Below, piece by piece: positions 55,014-63,968 of a stretch of 64,000 nt of DNA (position 1 is the first letter of the stretch; every line of letters begins with the position of its first letter). The stretch is from Rhodospirillales bacterium URHD0017 (GTDB lineage Bacteria; Pseudomonadota; Alphaproteobacteria; Reyranellales; Reyranellaceae). The stretch lies in the NCBI GenBank assembly GCA_900110395.1, contig FODP01000001.1, forward strand, positions 434,001-498,000, read 5' to 3'. The notes beneath the pieces are model-generated. The model did no database searches. It saw only the letters and a list, made by a program, of their open reading frames with translations, and was not told the origin of the DNA. Made by a program: the position numbers and the translations under genes.

Positions 55014-55528
55014 TTGCCCGTTGCCTCGGTCAGTCCCTTGGTTGCCGCTTCGATGCGCTCGCGCAGTTCGTCGGCGTTCAGGCCGCCGATGGGATGCTTC
55101 ACGACGATCAGCCGGGGTTCGACCTTACGGGCCTTGGCTTGCGCCAGAACCAGCGGCTTGAACGTCTCAGTGGCGATCACGTAGGCCGTGATGCCGCGCT
55201 TCTCGAGTTCGATGCTGTCGTGGAAACTCCACGATGAACAGCTTCCTCAATCCGCTATGGCTAGCAGCGCCCCTCGGTAGTTGGCGGCGACCTTCTCGAG
55301 CACGTCGGCCGGCGCCGGCTGGCTGGCGCTGTTCTTCGACAGGAAATCGATATTGTCGATCTGGCGCGTGGCGCCGAGCTTCTCGCGGATGCCGGCCAGC
55401 AGCTCGCGGGCGTTGGGCTTGGAGTTCGACACGAGCGCGATGGCATCGGTCGCCCAGTTGACGGGCTTGAGGGTGACTTTCTCGGCCGAGGTAGCGGAAA
55501 TGCCGAAGCTCGGATTGACGATACGCAT
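55010..55528 (-). CDS. UGSC-containing selenoprotein, in-frame TGA read as selenocysteine
   Basis: 172 residues if the TGA at 55247-55249 is read as selenocysteine (residue 94). Ordinary gene calling stops there and reports 93 residues. The frame runs on for 78 more: GSCSSWSFHDSIELEKRGIT, then AYVIATETFKPLVLAQAKAR and so on to TGA at 55010. ADUGSC followed by a short helix and Glu-Lys-Arg-Gly-Ile is the hallmark of the UGSC family known from bacterial selenoproteome surveys. Sec94 and Cys97 form a UxxC redox pair. GAGGAG lies eight bases before the ATG. It follows the thioredoxin-reductase-like gene by 12 bases and overlaps the next gene. Confidence 0.9.
55214..55242 (-). promoter_or_regulatory. 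Bacterial SECIS-like hairpin after the UGA
   Basis: In the mRNA, four bases after UGA: GCUGU, bulge UCAU, CGUGG, loop AGUUU, CCACG, ACAGC. The apical loop begins 18 bases after the UGA, has G in its second place and a GU pair of bases, and the upper stem has five pairs: all as expected for a bacterial SECIS bound by SelB. The U in the bulge recalls the E. coli fdhF element. Confidence 0.8.
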
Positions 55529-55540
55529 AGCGGGTACTCC

Positions 55541-56434
55541 TCAGTTCGTCTTCAGGGCCGTCACGATGGCTTGGCCGGCGCGTCTGCCGTCGGCGATGGC
55601 GTCGGCGAGATAGTGCCGCGCGCCAGCCCGCACGTCACCCGCGGCGAACACCGTGGCTGCCGACGTGCGGCCCCCTTCGTCGACCACGATATTCCCGGTG
55701 GCGTCGCGTGCAAGCGTTTCCGGCAGAAATTCCGCTGCGGGAGACTGGCCGACATAGACGAACACCGCGCTGGCCGGAATGCTCTTCCGCGCGCAGCTGG
55801 TCTCGACGACGACGAACTGCAGGCCGTCGCTGCCTTCGAGCGCGACGATGCGACCGTCAAGGTGATGCACGCCGTCGGGCAGCGATGCCGCCGGCTTGCC
55901 GATCATGGTGACGTCGCCGGCCACGACCTGTAGTTCGGCGGCTTCGCGCGGCGCCCAGCCCTCGGTGCCGGCGACGACGACCGGCCGGCCGGCATAGAGC
56001 GGACCATCGCACGACGCGCAATGGGAGAGACCTCGGCCGTCATACTCGGCTTCCTCGGCCAGACCGAGCGTGCCCTTGCTGAGGCCGGTGGCGATCACCA
56101 CGGCGCGGCCGGTGTGTTGCTCGCCCTCGGCGGTCTCGACCGTCCACGGGCCCACGTCGGCGCCAGGGCCGGTGAGCTTCACGACTTCGCCGAAGCCCAG
56201 CTCGACGCCGGCCTCCGTCGCCTCGTCGGTCAGCTGCGAGGCGATCTGCGGACCGTCGGCGTGACCCCCATCGGCGCTGGCGACCTCATGCAACTCGGCG
56301 AGATTGATGAGGGCGCCACCTGGCGCGAGCTTGTCGAGGCAGAGTACCTTCAGCCCGGCCCGCGCGGCGCCGGTGGCTGCGGTGAGACCAGCCGGGCCCG
56401 CGCCAATCACGATGACATCGAAGGAAGTGCTCAT
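55541..56434 (-). CDS. Thioredoxin-reductase-like FAD flavoprotein
   Basis: 297 residues. FAD site VIGAGPAGLTAATGAARAG (about 9-27), redox-active CASC at 139-142 in GLSHCASCDGPLYAG, and the second FAD motif TVFAAGDVRAGARHYLADAI (about 258-277). The NADPH motif is degenerate (AGTEGWAPREAAEL in place of GGGxxAxEEA) and no HRR follows, so the electron donor may not be NADPH. First gene of the operon, it is the obvious reductant for the selenoprotein (inference). The 149-base gap to the divergent DUF2235 gene should hold the promoter. Confidence 0.85.
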   Translation of the reverse strand: MSTSFDVIVIGAGPAGLTAATGAARAGLKVLCLDKLAPGGALINLAELHEVASADGGHADGPQIASQLTDEATEAGVELGFGEVVKLTGPGADVGPWTVETAEGEQHTGRAVVIATGLSKGTLGLAEEAEYDGRGLSHCASCDGPLYAGRPVVVAGTEGWAPREAAELQVVAGDVTMIGKPAASLPDGVHHLDGRIVALEGSDGLQFVVVETSCARKSIPASAVFVYVGQSPAAEFLPETLARDATGNIVVDEGGRTSAATVFAAGDVRAGARHYLADAIADGRRAGQAIVTALKTN

Positions 56435-56583
56435 GGCGGCACTAATCGCGGTTTGGGGCGGGAGTGCAAGGGGCCGGGAATGTGAGTTTCGCCACAGTTT
56501 CCTGTTGCCCTTGTCGCTATTGGGGTAACAGCGGCTATTGCGACCAGTGCTGACACTCTAACTTGAGAGAGAAGGAGGCGGCG

Positions 56584-57873
56584 GTGTCCGACGCTATGGT
56601 CCGCTGCACAAACCATCCGCTTCCGCCTGCCCACAAGCTGCGGAGCAGCTCGCACGCAGGGAACACCGCAATGCGCCCGCGAATTGGGCGCCGGCGAATT
56701 GTCGTTCTCATGGAAGGAAGTGGCAGTTCGTTCGACTCCGCCCCATCGAACGTCACTCGAACGCTTGAGTCGATCGCGCTCGGCCCAACGTCCAAAGACG
56801 ACTTCGAGCAGTGGGCGATCTGGGACCATGGTGTTGGGACACGACTGCGTAACATTGACGACAAGGAAATCGAACGTGCATTCAAAGGGATCGATCGACG
56901 CTATCTGAAGGTCCTGCCGCCGCCTCAACGCCCCCCGCTGGTGCTCGCTTCGTTGGCAAAGGTCGCCGGTCTGGCATTCGGCGCCGGGCTGGCCGCCAAT
57001 GTTACCGAAGCTGTGGAGGCGCTGGTTTGCCTCTACGAGCCGCTGGACGAACTGTTTCTGTTGGGCTTCAGTCGCGGCGCCTTCACCGTGCGGGTGCTGG
57101 CGGCTCTGCTCTGGCGCTTTGGACTGCCCCAGCCGGGGACAGACGTACGCCGTTGGGTTCACGAGCGACTGGCAGAGATGCAGTGCGAACCGACGTTCGA
57201 TCCGAGCCGACGTTTCCCGGTACAAACGCACTTCCTCGGACTATGGGATACGGTGAAGTCTTACGGCTTCATCCGCCCTGTTCGCTTCTTCCACCTTCGT
57301 CACAACCCTGGCGTCTTCAACGTTCGGCATGCCTTGGCGCTGGATGAGAAGCGATCCTCGTTTCAATGCACGACGTGGGGCGGCCTTGATCGCGACCTGA
57401 ACCAGCGCGACGGACGCCGGCCCTGCAGCCCGCGTGCATGGAAGCCCGAACCGAATGCCCAACAGACGGTCAAGGAAGTGTGGTTCCGCGGTTGCCATTC
57501 CGACATCGGCGGTGGCAGTCGCGAACGCCAAAATGCAGAAATCACTCTGCGCTGGATGCTGCGCGAGGCCCGGGATTGCGGGCTGGTTCTCAAGATGGAG
57601 GGTGATGCCCTTGTGGCCAGCCCCGATCCCTGTCGGCCAATCACGCCGACCGAGTCCTGGAACTGGTGGTGGCGTCGGGCCGACCGCGTCCCCCGCTGGG
57701 AAATCAGCAACGACTTTTCTCCGGCGCGTTTGCACTTCGCATGGCATCACACCGGCTCACGTCAACCCGGCGAAATGCTCCGGGGAGGAACCGTGGCTTT
57801 TCATGAAACCACCGGCGTCAGAATTGATGGGAGCGCCGGCACCCTGACGTCGAAGATCACTGCCCCTGAGTAG
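56584..57873 (+). CDS. DUF2235 family alpha/beta hydrolase (Tle1-like)
   Basis: 429 residues. Seen: IVVLMEGSGSSFDS near the start, FLLGFSRGAFTVRVLAALL (about 155-173; nucleophile Ser in GFSRGA), HFLGLWDTVKS (about 215-225) and VWFRGCHSDIGGG (about 298-310), all typical of DUF2235, the domain of Tle1 type VI phospholipase effectors. No VgrG, PAAR or immunity-like gene adjoins it, so it is probably a solitary enzyme. AAGGAGG before the GTG at 56584 decides the start. Codon use looks less GC-biased than its neighbours, hinting at transfer. Confidence 0.8.
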   Translation: MSDAMVRCTNHPLPPAHKLRSSSHAGNTAMRPRIGRRRIVVLMEGSGSSFDSAPSNVTRTLESIALGPTSKDDFEQWAIWDHGVGTRLRNIDDKEIERAFKGIDRRYLKVLPPPQRPPLVLASLAKVAGLAFGAGLAANVTEAVEALVCLYEPLDELFLLGFSRGAFTVRVLAALLWRFGLPQPGTDVRRWVHERLAEMQCEPTFDPSRRFPVQTHFLGLWDTVKSYGFIRPVRFFHLRHNPGVFNVRHALALDEKRSSFQCTTWGGLDRDLNQRDGRRPCSPRAWKPEPNAQQTVKEVWFRGCHSDIGGGSRERQNAEITLRWMLREARDCGLVLKMEGDALVASPDPCRPITPTESWNWWWRRADRVPRWEISNDFSPARLHFAWHHTGSRQPGEMLRGGTVAFHETTGVRIDGSAGTLTSKITAPE

Positions 57874-57946
57874 GTGCGGACCAACCTTGCGCTCACCAAC
57901 CTGTGTTCGACGACGAAGTGCAAGCGGCTTGACGCCAACGAGCCGC

Positions 57947-57967
57947 ATACCTAGTTATGCTAGGTAT
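57947..57967. promoter_or_regulatory. PadR operator candidate overlapping the padR start and promoter
   Basis: Perfect dyad ATACCTAG-TTATG-CTAGGTAT. It covers the -10 region of a likely promoter (TTGACG at 57929-57934, 17 bases, TAGTTA at 57952-57957) and ends on the ATG at 57966. PadR proteins often repress their own genes from such a site. Confidence 0.7.
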
Positions 57968-58295
57968 GGAAGCGGAAATGCTCAAAGGGCACCTCGATGC
58001 CATTGTGCTGGCCGCGCTGGAGGCGGGACCGGCGCACGGCTACGCCATCATCGAGACCATCAAGCAGCGCAGCGCCGGTACGTTCGATCTGCCGGAGGGC
58101 ACGGTCTATCCGGCGCTGCATCGGCTCGAGCAGGCGGGGCTGCTGTCCAGTGCCTGGATGACGCCGCCCAACGGGCGTCGCCGCCGCGTCTACTCGCTCA
58201 CCAAGGCTGGGGCTTCGGCGCTCGGTGAGCGCCGCAAGGCCTGGGGCCGCTTCTCTCAGGCGGTCGACACGGCGTTGGGAGGAGGGCGCGCATGA
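57966..58295 (+). CDS. PadR family transcriptional regulator
   Basis: 109 residues. Winged helix of the PadR type: LKGHLDAIVLAALEAGPAHG (about 6-25), YAIIETIKQRSAGTFDLPEG, TVYPALHRLEQAGLLSS (about 46-62) and GRRRRVYSLTKAGASAL wing. The ATG at 57966 would be at the 5' end of the transcript from the predicted promoter (leaderless); 57957 and 57975 are alternatives. It overlaps the next gene by four bases. In PadR-HAAS pairs the regulator controls the adjoining membrane protein. Confidence 0.85.
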   Translation: MEAEMLKGHLDAIVLAALEAGPAHGYAIIETIKQRSAGTFDLPEGTVYPALHRLEQAGLLSSAWMTPPNGRRRRVYSLTKAGASALGERRKAWGRFSQAVDTALGGGRA

Positions 58296-58903
58296 CCAGT
58301 GTGATCGATGACTACGTCTCTGCTCTGCGCCGTGAACTCGATTTCGATCCCGCGTTGGCCCGGCGCCTGGCGAGCGAAGTCGAGGATCATCTGCGTAATG
58401 CCGCGGAAGCCGATCCGGCTTGGCCGTCGCCCGATGCCGAACGTCGCGCCGTCGAACGCTTCGGTCTTGGCCGCGAGATCGCCGCGCAATTCGCTGTAGA
58501 CGCCGTCGATCGCCAGGCGCGCCGCGCCTGGATCACGCTTGCCGTCACGGTCGTCGTTACCTTCGTCGCCATGCGCCTGCGCGTGATCTGGTTGGACGAC
58601 GATGTTCTCGCCCTGGCGCCGCTGATCGACCGCTATGCCTTCATCGCCGCGCTCACAGTCGGTGTCGTCGCCTGGTTCGCGTTTCGCCGGTCACTTGCCG
58701 CACTCGCGATCTGCCTGAGTGGCCTCGTGGCCTCCATTTGCGCGGGCATCGTGCGCGCCGACCTGTTTACCAGCGGCGCGCCAGTCCACGTGCTGCTGTC
58801 GGCGGCCAGCGAGATCGCCCTGGTCGGGGTGCTGTCGTTCCATGTCATCGGATTGGGCCGGCGGCTCAGGCGCACGGCAGTGCTGCGGAGGGCGGGTCAA
58901 TGA
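58292..58903 (+). CDS. Membrane protein with N-terminal HAAS-like domain
   Basis: 203 residues. An N-terminal helical domain of about 75 residues (IDDYVSALRRELDFDPALARRLASEVEDHL, then ERRAVERFGLGREIAAQF) resembles the HAAS/permease-prefix domain that often accompanies PadR regulators. Four or five membrane segments follow. Translationally coupled to padR and to the next gene (ATGA both sides). Function unknown. Confidence 0.7.
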   Translation: MTSVIDDYVSALRRELDFDPALARRLASEVEDHLRNAAEADPAWPSPDAERRAVERFGLGREIAAQFAVDAVDRQARRAWITLAVTVVVTFVAMRLRVIWLDDDVLALAPLIDRYAFIAALTVGVVAWFAFRRSLAALAICLSGLVASICAGIVRADLFTSGAPVHVLLSAASEIALVGVLSFHVIGLGRRLRRTAVLRRAGQ

Positions 58904-59499
58904 ACGGATGGCGCCTGGTTGGCACCTTGTCGCTGCTTCTCGGCGTGATGACGCTGTACTTCGTGGCGAGCCACGGCTGGGACATGGAAGGCGTGCGGCT
59001 GGCGATTCGTGCCACGGCGCGCACCTCCTTGGTTCTGTTTGCGCTCGCCTTCACCGCCAGCGCCTTGGTCGAGCTGGCGCCGTCTGGGGCGACGTGCTGG
59101 CAACGCCGCAACCGGCGCTACCTCGGCGTCTCCTTCGCGGTCTCGCACTTCATCCATCTCGGCGTGATCCTCGCGTTGGCCGCCCTCGACCGCGAGCTGT
59201 TCTGGAGGCTCACCAACGTCACGACCATCGTGCTGGCCGGCGCCGCCTACCTGTTCATCGCCGCAATGACGGCGACCTCCTTCGACCGCACGGCCGCCTG
59301 GCTCGGCCCGCGCAAGTGGCGGCTGCTGCACCTGATCGGCGGCTGGTACATCTGGATCAGCTTCGCTGTCGCCGTCGGCAAGCGCGTGCCGCTCGACAGT
59401 TTCTATTGGCCGATGGCCGTCCTCGTCCTGGCGATCGCCGTCGTGCGATTGGTCGCCATCTTCCGGCGCAGTCGTCGCCTGGAACGAATGGCGCACTGA
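58900..59499 (+). CDS. Ferric-reductase-like (MsrQ-type) membrane protein
   Basis: 199 residues, about six membrane helices. Possible haem-ligand His residues: SHFIHLGVILALAALDRELF (about 82-101) and KWRLLHLIGGWYIWISFA (about 140-157). This arrangement recalls the ferric-reductase-like transmembrane domain of MsrQ/YedZ, but the partner MsrP is not seen here. Third gene of the PadR unit. Confidence 0.68.
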   Translation: MNGWRLVGTLSLLLGVMTLYFVASHGWDMEGVRLAIRATARTSLVLFALAFTASALVELAPSGATCWQRRNRRYLGVSFAVSHFIHLGVILALAALDRELFWRLTNVTTIVLAGAAYLFIAAMTATSFDRTAAWLGPRKWRLLHLIGGWYIWISFAVAVGKRVPLDSFYWPMAVLVLAIAVVRLVAIFRRSRRLERMAH

Positions 59500-59673
59500 A
59501 GCGCCCAAGCAAGGCTGTCTCCCGAGCCCTGCATTCCTGCTGATCATGGTCCGCAACTTGCACGCAGGTTCCCTGCGGCCGTCCACGCATTTCCTGCCGC
59601 GGCTGGTGGATAGTTCGCTTGCATGGGCAAGCGGAAGCGTCGTAGGTCGAAGGGCAGGGAAAAAACAACAGAC

Positions 59674-60588
<915 letters not shown>

Positions 60589-60592
60589 AACC

Positions 60593-62014
60593 ATGGCATC
60601 GCGTCTGCCCAACATGTTGAAGGACGCGGCCCTCACCGCCCTGGTCGCCGCCGCTCTCGGCTTCTTCATCGTGGGCTTCCGCACCCTCGACGTCGGCTCG
60701 CGCACCGGGCTCGGCTTCGAATACGAGTTCGTCGATCTCGCCGTCGCCGTCGTCGTCATCTTCTTCGGGCGCGTTGGCCTCTCGCTCGCCTCCAGCGGAC
60801 TGCGTTGGCCGGCCATCGCCCTCGGGGTCGTGATGATCGGGGCCGGCGTATCGCCCATGAAGTTGCCGTCGGGCTTCCTGCACTGGTTCGTGGCGCTGGG
60901 CGGCGTCTTGCTGGTGATCCGCGCCGTCTGGCCCTGGGCCGACCAGGCAATCCATGCGGCGGCGCGAACCCCGACCGGCCGCGTGGTCGACAAGATCGGC
61001 AGCGAGTGGCTGGGCTGGCTCCTGCTGGGGCTCGCCATCGTCATGCCGTTCACGCCTTTCGCCGACCAGAAGACCATGGATCTCGGGGTGCTGATCCTGA
61101 CCTACGTGATGCTGGGCTGGGGGCTCAACATCGTGGTTGGCCTGGCAGGCCTGCTCGACCTCGGCTACGTCGCCTTCTACGCCGTCGGCGCCTATGCCTA
61201 TGCGCTGCTCGCCACCGAGCATGGCCTGGGCTTCTGGGTGGTGCTGCCGCTCGCCGGCATGTTCTCCGCGAGCTTCGGCATCCTGCTCGGCTTTCCCGTG
61301 CTGCGCCTGCGCGGCGACTACCTCGCCATCGTCACCCTGGGCTTCGGCGAGATCATCCGCCTGGTGCTGCTGAACTGGTTCGACCTCACCAACGGCCCGG
61401 CCGGCATCGGCTCGATCCCGGGACCGACCTTGTTCGGCGCCGTCTTCGCCGAGACGGCGCCGCCCGGCGGCACGACCGTGTCGGAAATGCTGGGCATTCC
61501 CTTCAGCGGCATCCATCGCCTGATCTTCCTCTACTACCTGATCCTCTTCCTGGCGCTGATCACCAATCTCTTCACCCAGCGGATGCGCCGCCTGCCGGTG
61601 GGGCGCGCCTGGGAAGCGCTGCGCGAGGACGAGACCGCCTGCAAGGCGCTCGGCATCAATCCGACCAACACCAAGCTCACAGCCTTTGCCGTCGGCGCCA
61701 TGTTTGCGGGCTTCGCCGGCTCCTTCTTCGCCGCCAAGCAGCGCTTCATCAGCCCCGAAAGCTTCACCTTCATCGAATCGGCGATCATCCTCGCCATCGT
61801 CGTGCTGGGCGGCATGGGCAGCCAAATTGGCGTCGTGTTGGCGGCCGTCCTGCTGATCGGCCTGCCGGAGTGGTTTCGCGAGCTCGGCAACTACCGCATG
61901 CTGGCCTTCGGGCTCGCCATGGTCCTGATCATGGTGTTCAGGCCGCGCGGCCTGATCGGCCACCGCGAGCCGTCGATCCGCCTGCATCCCGTCGCCTCGG
62001 CCGGTAGCGGATGA
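60593..62014 (+). CDS. livM: Branched-chain amino acid ABC importer, permease LivM
   Basis: 473 residues with an N-terminal extension of about 100 residues holding three membrane helices, then the LivM core (DLGVLILTYVMLGWGLNIVVGLAGLLDLGYVAF, about 161-193; RLRGDYLAIVTLGFGEIIRL; VGRAWEALREDETACKALGIN about 341-361, the coupling loop). Follows livH by four bases and overlaps livG by four. Confidence 0.93.
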   Translation: MASRLPNMLKDAALTALVAAALGFFIVGFRTLDVGSRTGLGFEYEFVDLAVAVVVIFFGRVGLSLASSGLRWPAIALGVVMIGAGVSPMKLPSGFLHWFVALGGVLLVIRAVWPWADQAIHAAARTPTGRVVDKIGSEWLGWLLLGLAIVMPFTPFADQKTMDLGVLILTYVMLGWGLNIVVGLAGLLDLGYVAFYAVGAYAYALLATEHGLGFWVVLPLAGMFSASFGILLGFPVLRLRGDYLAIVTLGFGEIIRLVLLNWFDLTNGPAGIGSIPGPTLFGAVFAETAPPGGTTVSEMLGIPFSGIHRLIFLYYLILFLALITNLFTQRMRRLPVGRAWEALREDETACKALGINPTNTKLTAFAVGAMFAGFAGSFFAAKQRFISPESFTFIESAIILAIVVLGGMGSQIGVVLAAVLLIGLPEWFRELGNYRMLAFGLAMVLIMVFRPRGLIGHREPSIRLHPVASAGSG

Positions 62015-62823
62015 ACGGAGCCGCCCCCCTGATCGAGGTCGAGCACCTCACGATGCGTTTCGGCGGCCTTATAGCCATCGACGACGTCTCCTTCGCCGGC
62101 CGGCCACGCGAGATCACCGCCATCATCGGGCCCAACGGCGCGGGCAAGACCACGGTCTTCAACTGCATCACTGGCTTCTACAAGCCGACGGTCGGCCGGC
62201 TGACCTTGCGCGGCGAGCGCGAGTATCTGCTGGAGCGCATGCTTGGCCACGAGATCGGCCAGCGCGCCCGCGTGGCGCGCACGTTCCAGAACATCCGCCT
62301 GTTCCCGGCCATGACGGTGCTGGAGAACCTGCTGGTGGCGCAGCACAACAAGCTGATGTTGGCTTCGGGCTACAGCGTCTTCGGCCTGTTCGGGCTCCGT
62401 CGCTATCGCGCTGCCGAGGAGGCGGCGATCGGCCTGGCGCGCACCTGGCTCGAACGCATCGGCCTGGTGCCCGACGCCGACCGCCCGGCGGGCGAGCTGC
62501 CGTACGGCGCGCAGCGGCGACTGGAGATCGCCCGCGCCATGTGCACCGAGCCGCGGCTGCTCTGCCTCGACGAGCCGGCGGCCGGCCTCAATCCCCGCGA
62601 GTCGGCAGAACTCAACCAGCTCCTCGTGTCGATCCGCGATCGCGACGGCATCGGCGTGTTGCTGATCGAGCATGACATGAGCGTCGTCATGAACATTTCC
62701 GACCACGTCGTCGTGCTCGACTACGGCCGCAAGATCGCCGAGGGAGCGCCCGCCGACGTGCAGCGCGATCCCGCCGTGATCCGCGCCTATCTCGGCACTG
62801 ACGAGGAGGCGATCGGTGACTGA
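62011..62823 (+). CDS. livG: Branched-chain amino acid ABC importer, ATPase LivG
   Basis: 270 residues. Walker A GPNGAGKTT (about 38-46), signature region LPYGAQRRLEIARAMCTEP (about 168-186; LPYGAQ form is usual in LivG), Walker B LLCLDEPAAGLNP (about 188-200), His in IEHDMSVVM. Overlaps livM and livF by short stretches, which shows one transcript. Confidence 0.93.
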   Translation: MNGAAPLIEVEHLTMRFGGLIAIDDVSFAGRPREITAIIGPNGAGKTTVFNCITGFYKPTVGRLTLRGEREYLLERMLGHEIGQRARVARTFQNIRLFPAMTVLENLLVAQHNKLMLASGYSVFGLFGLRRYRAAEEAAIGLARTWLERIGLVPDADRPAGELPYGAQRRLEIARAMCTEPRLLCLDEPAAGLNPRESAELNQLLVSIRDRDGIGVLLIEHDMSVVMNISDHVVVLDYGRKIAEGAPADVQRDPAVIRAYLGTDEEAIGD

Positions 62824-63541
62824 CGCCATGCTCGCCGTTCGAGGCGTGGCGACCTTCTACGGCGCCATCCAGGCCCTGCATGGCGTCGATCTCGACGTGG
62901 CCAAGGGCGAGATCGTGACCCTGATCGGCGCCAATGGCGCGGGCAAGTCGACGCTACTGATGACGATCTGTGGCAACCCACGCGCACGTGCCGGCACGAT
63001 CACCCTCGACGGCGATGACATTACCGGCCTGCCGACCCACGAGATCGTGCGGCGCGGCGTGGCGCAGGTCCCCGAGGGCCGGCGCATCTTTCCGCGCATG
63101 AGTGTGTTCGAGAACCTGCAGATGGGCGCGACGCTCGCCGATCCGGCGCACTTCACACATGACCTCGAGCGCGTCTTCGCCATGTTTCCGCGGCTCGGCG
63201 AGCGGCGCGACCAGCGTGGCGGTACGTTGTCGGGTGGCGAACAGCAGATGCTGGCGATCGGGCGCGCCCTGATGAGCCGGCCGCGCCTGCTGCTGCTCGA
63301 CGAGCCTTCGCTTGGCCTCGCACCGCTGATCGTGCGGCAGATCTTCGAGGCGATCGGGCGTATCGCGCGCGAAGAGGGGGTGACGATCTTCCTGGTCGAG
63401 CAGAACGCCTTCCATGCGTTGCGGCTCGCCGATCGCGGCTATGTCCTGGCCAACGGCCGCGTGCGGCTGAGCGGCACGGGTCGGGAACTGCTGGCCAACG
63501 CCGAGGTCCGGGCGGCCTATCTCGAGGGTGGGCACGCATGA
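62816..63541 (+). CDS. livF: Branched-chain amino acid ABC importer, ATPase LivF
   Basis: 241 residues. Walker A GANGAGKST (about 38-46), VPEGRRIFPRMSVFENLQMG (about 85-104), signature LSGGEQQMLAIGRALMSRP (about 138-156), Walker B LLLLDEPSLGLAP (about 158-170). GTG start at 62816; an ATG at 62828 is possible. The GTG overlaps the livG end by eight bases. Confidence 0.93.
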   Translation: MTDAMLAVRGVATFYGAIQALHGVDLDVAKGEIVTLIGANGAGKSTLLMTICGNPRARAGTITLDGDDITGLPTHEIVRRGVAQVPEGRRIFPRMSVFENLQMGATLADPAHFTHDLERVFAMFPRLGERRDQRGGTLSGGEQQMLAIGRALMSRPRLLLLDEPSLGLAPLIVRQIFEAIGRIAREEGVTIFLVEQNAFHALRLADRGYVLANGRVRLSGTGRELLANAEVRAAYLEGGHA

Positions 63542-63900
63542 GCCCGCTCGACACCTTCCTGATCGCCTGGTTCGGCGATTCGCTGGGCATCATCCTGCTG
63601 TTCAACCTGGTCATCGTGGCGCCCGGCGCCTTCGCCGCCGGGCACGCGGTCGCCATCACCTGGCGGCCGTGGGGCCTGATCGTCTTCTACAGCGCGCTGC
63701 TGTCCCTGCTGGCGCGGTTTCTGGAATATGCGCTGGCCGGTGGCGAGATGTGGTCGGTGGGCGGCTTCCTGCTGGGCTGGGCGGTGCAACTGGCGGCGGC
63801 CGCCTTCGCCTGGCGTCTGACCTATTCGCGGCAGATGGTCCGCCAGTATCCCTGGCTCTACCGGCGCAAAGGCTTGCTGGGGTGGGAGGAGCGGCACTAA
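63538..63900 (+). CDS. DUF6867-type small membrane protein of a liv operon
   Basis: 120 residues with three hydrophobic segments and a C-terminal cytoplasmic YSRQMVRQYPWLYRRKGLLGW. Such genes are found downstream of livF in many alphaproteobacterial liv operons and are named DUF6867; an accessory role in the importer is likely but unproved. Overlaps livF by four bases. Confidence 0.75.
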   Translation: MSPLDTFLIAWFGDSLGIILLFNLVIVAPGAFAAGHAVAITWRPWGLIVFYSALLSLLARFLEYALAGGEMWSVGGFLLGWAVQLAAAAFAWRLTYSRQMVRQYPWLYRRKGLLGWEERH

Positions 63901-63968
63901 TCTGCAACCCATGCTCCACGCCCGTGGAGACCAGGGGTGACCTTTCGGGGTGAACAAGGAGGCTTGAT

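Noticed and set aside
55247-55249. TGA as a simple nonsense mutation making a pseudogene
   Set aside because: The family is known to have Sec at this place, the frame stays open on both sides with family residues, a SECIS-like hairpin follows, and the downstream genes are intact and coupled. It remains a possible alternative if no Sec machinery is found.
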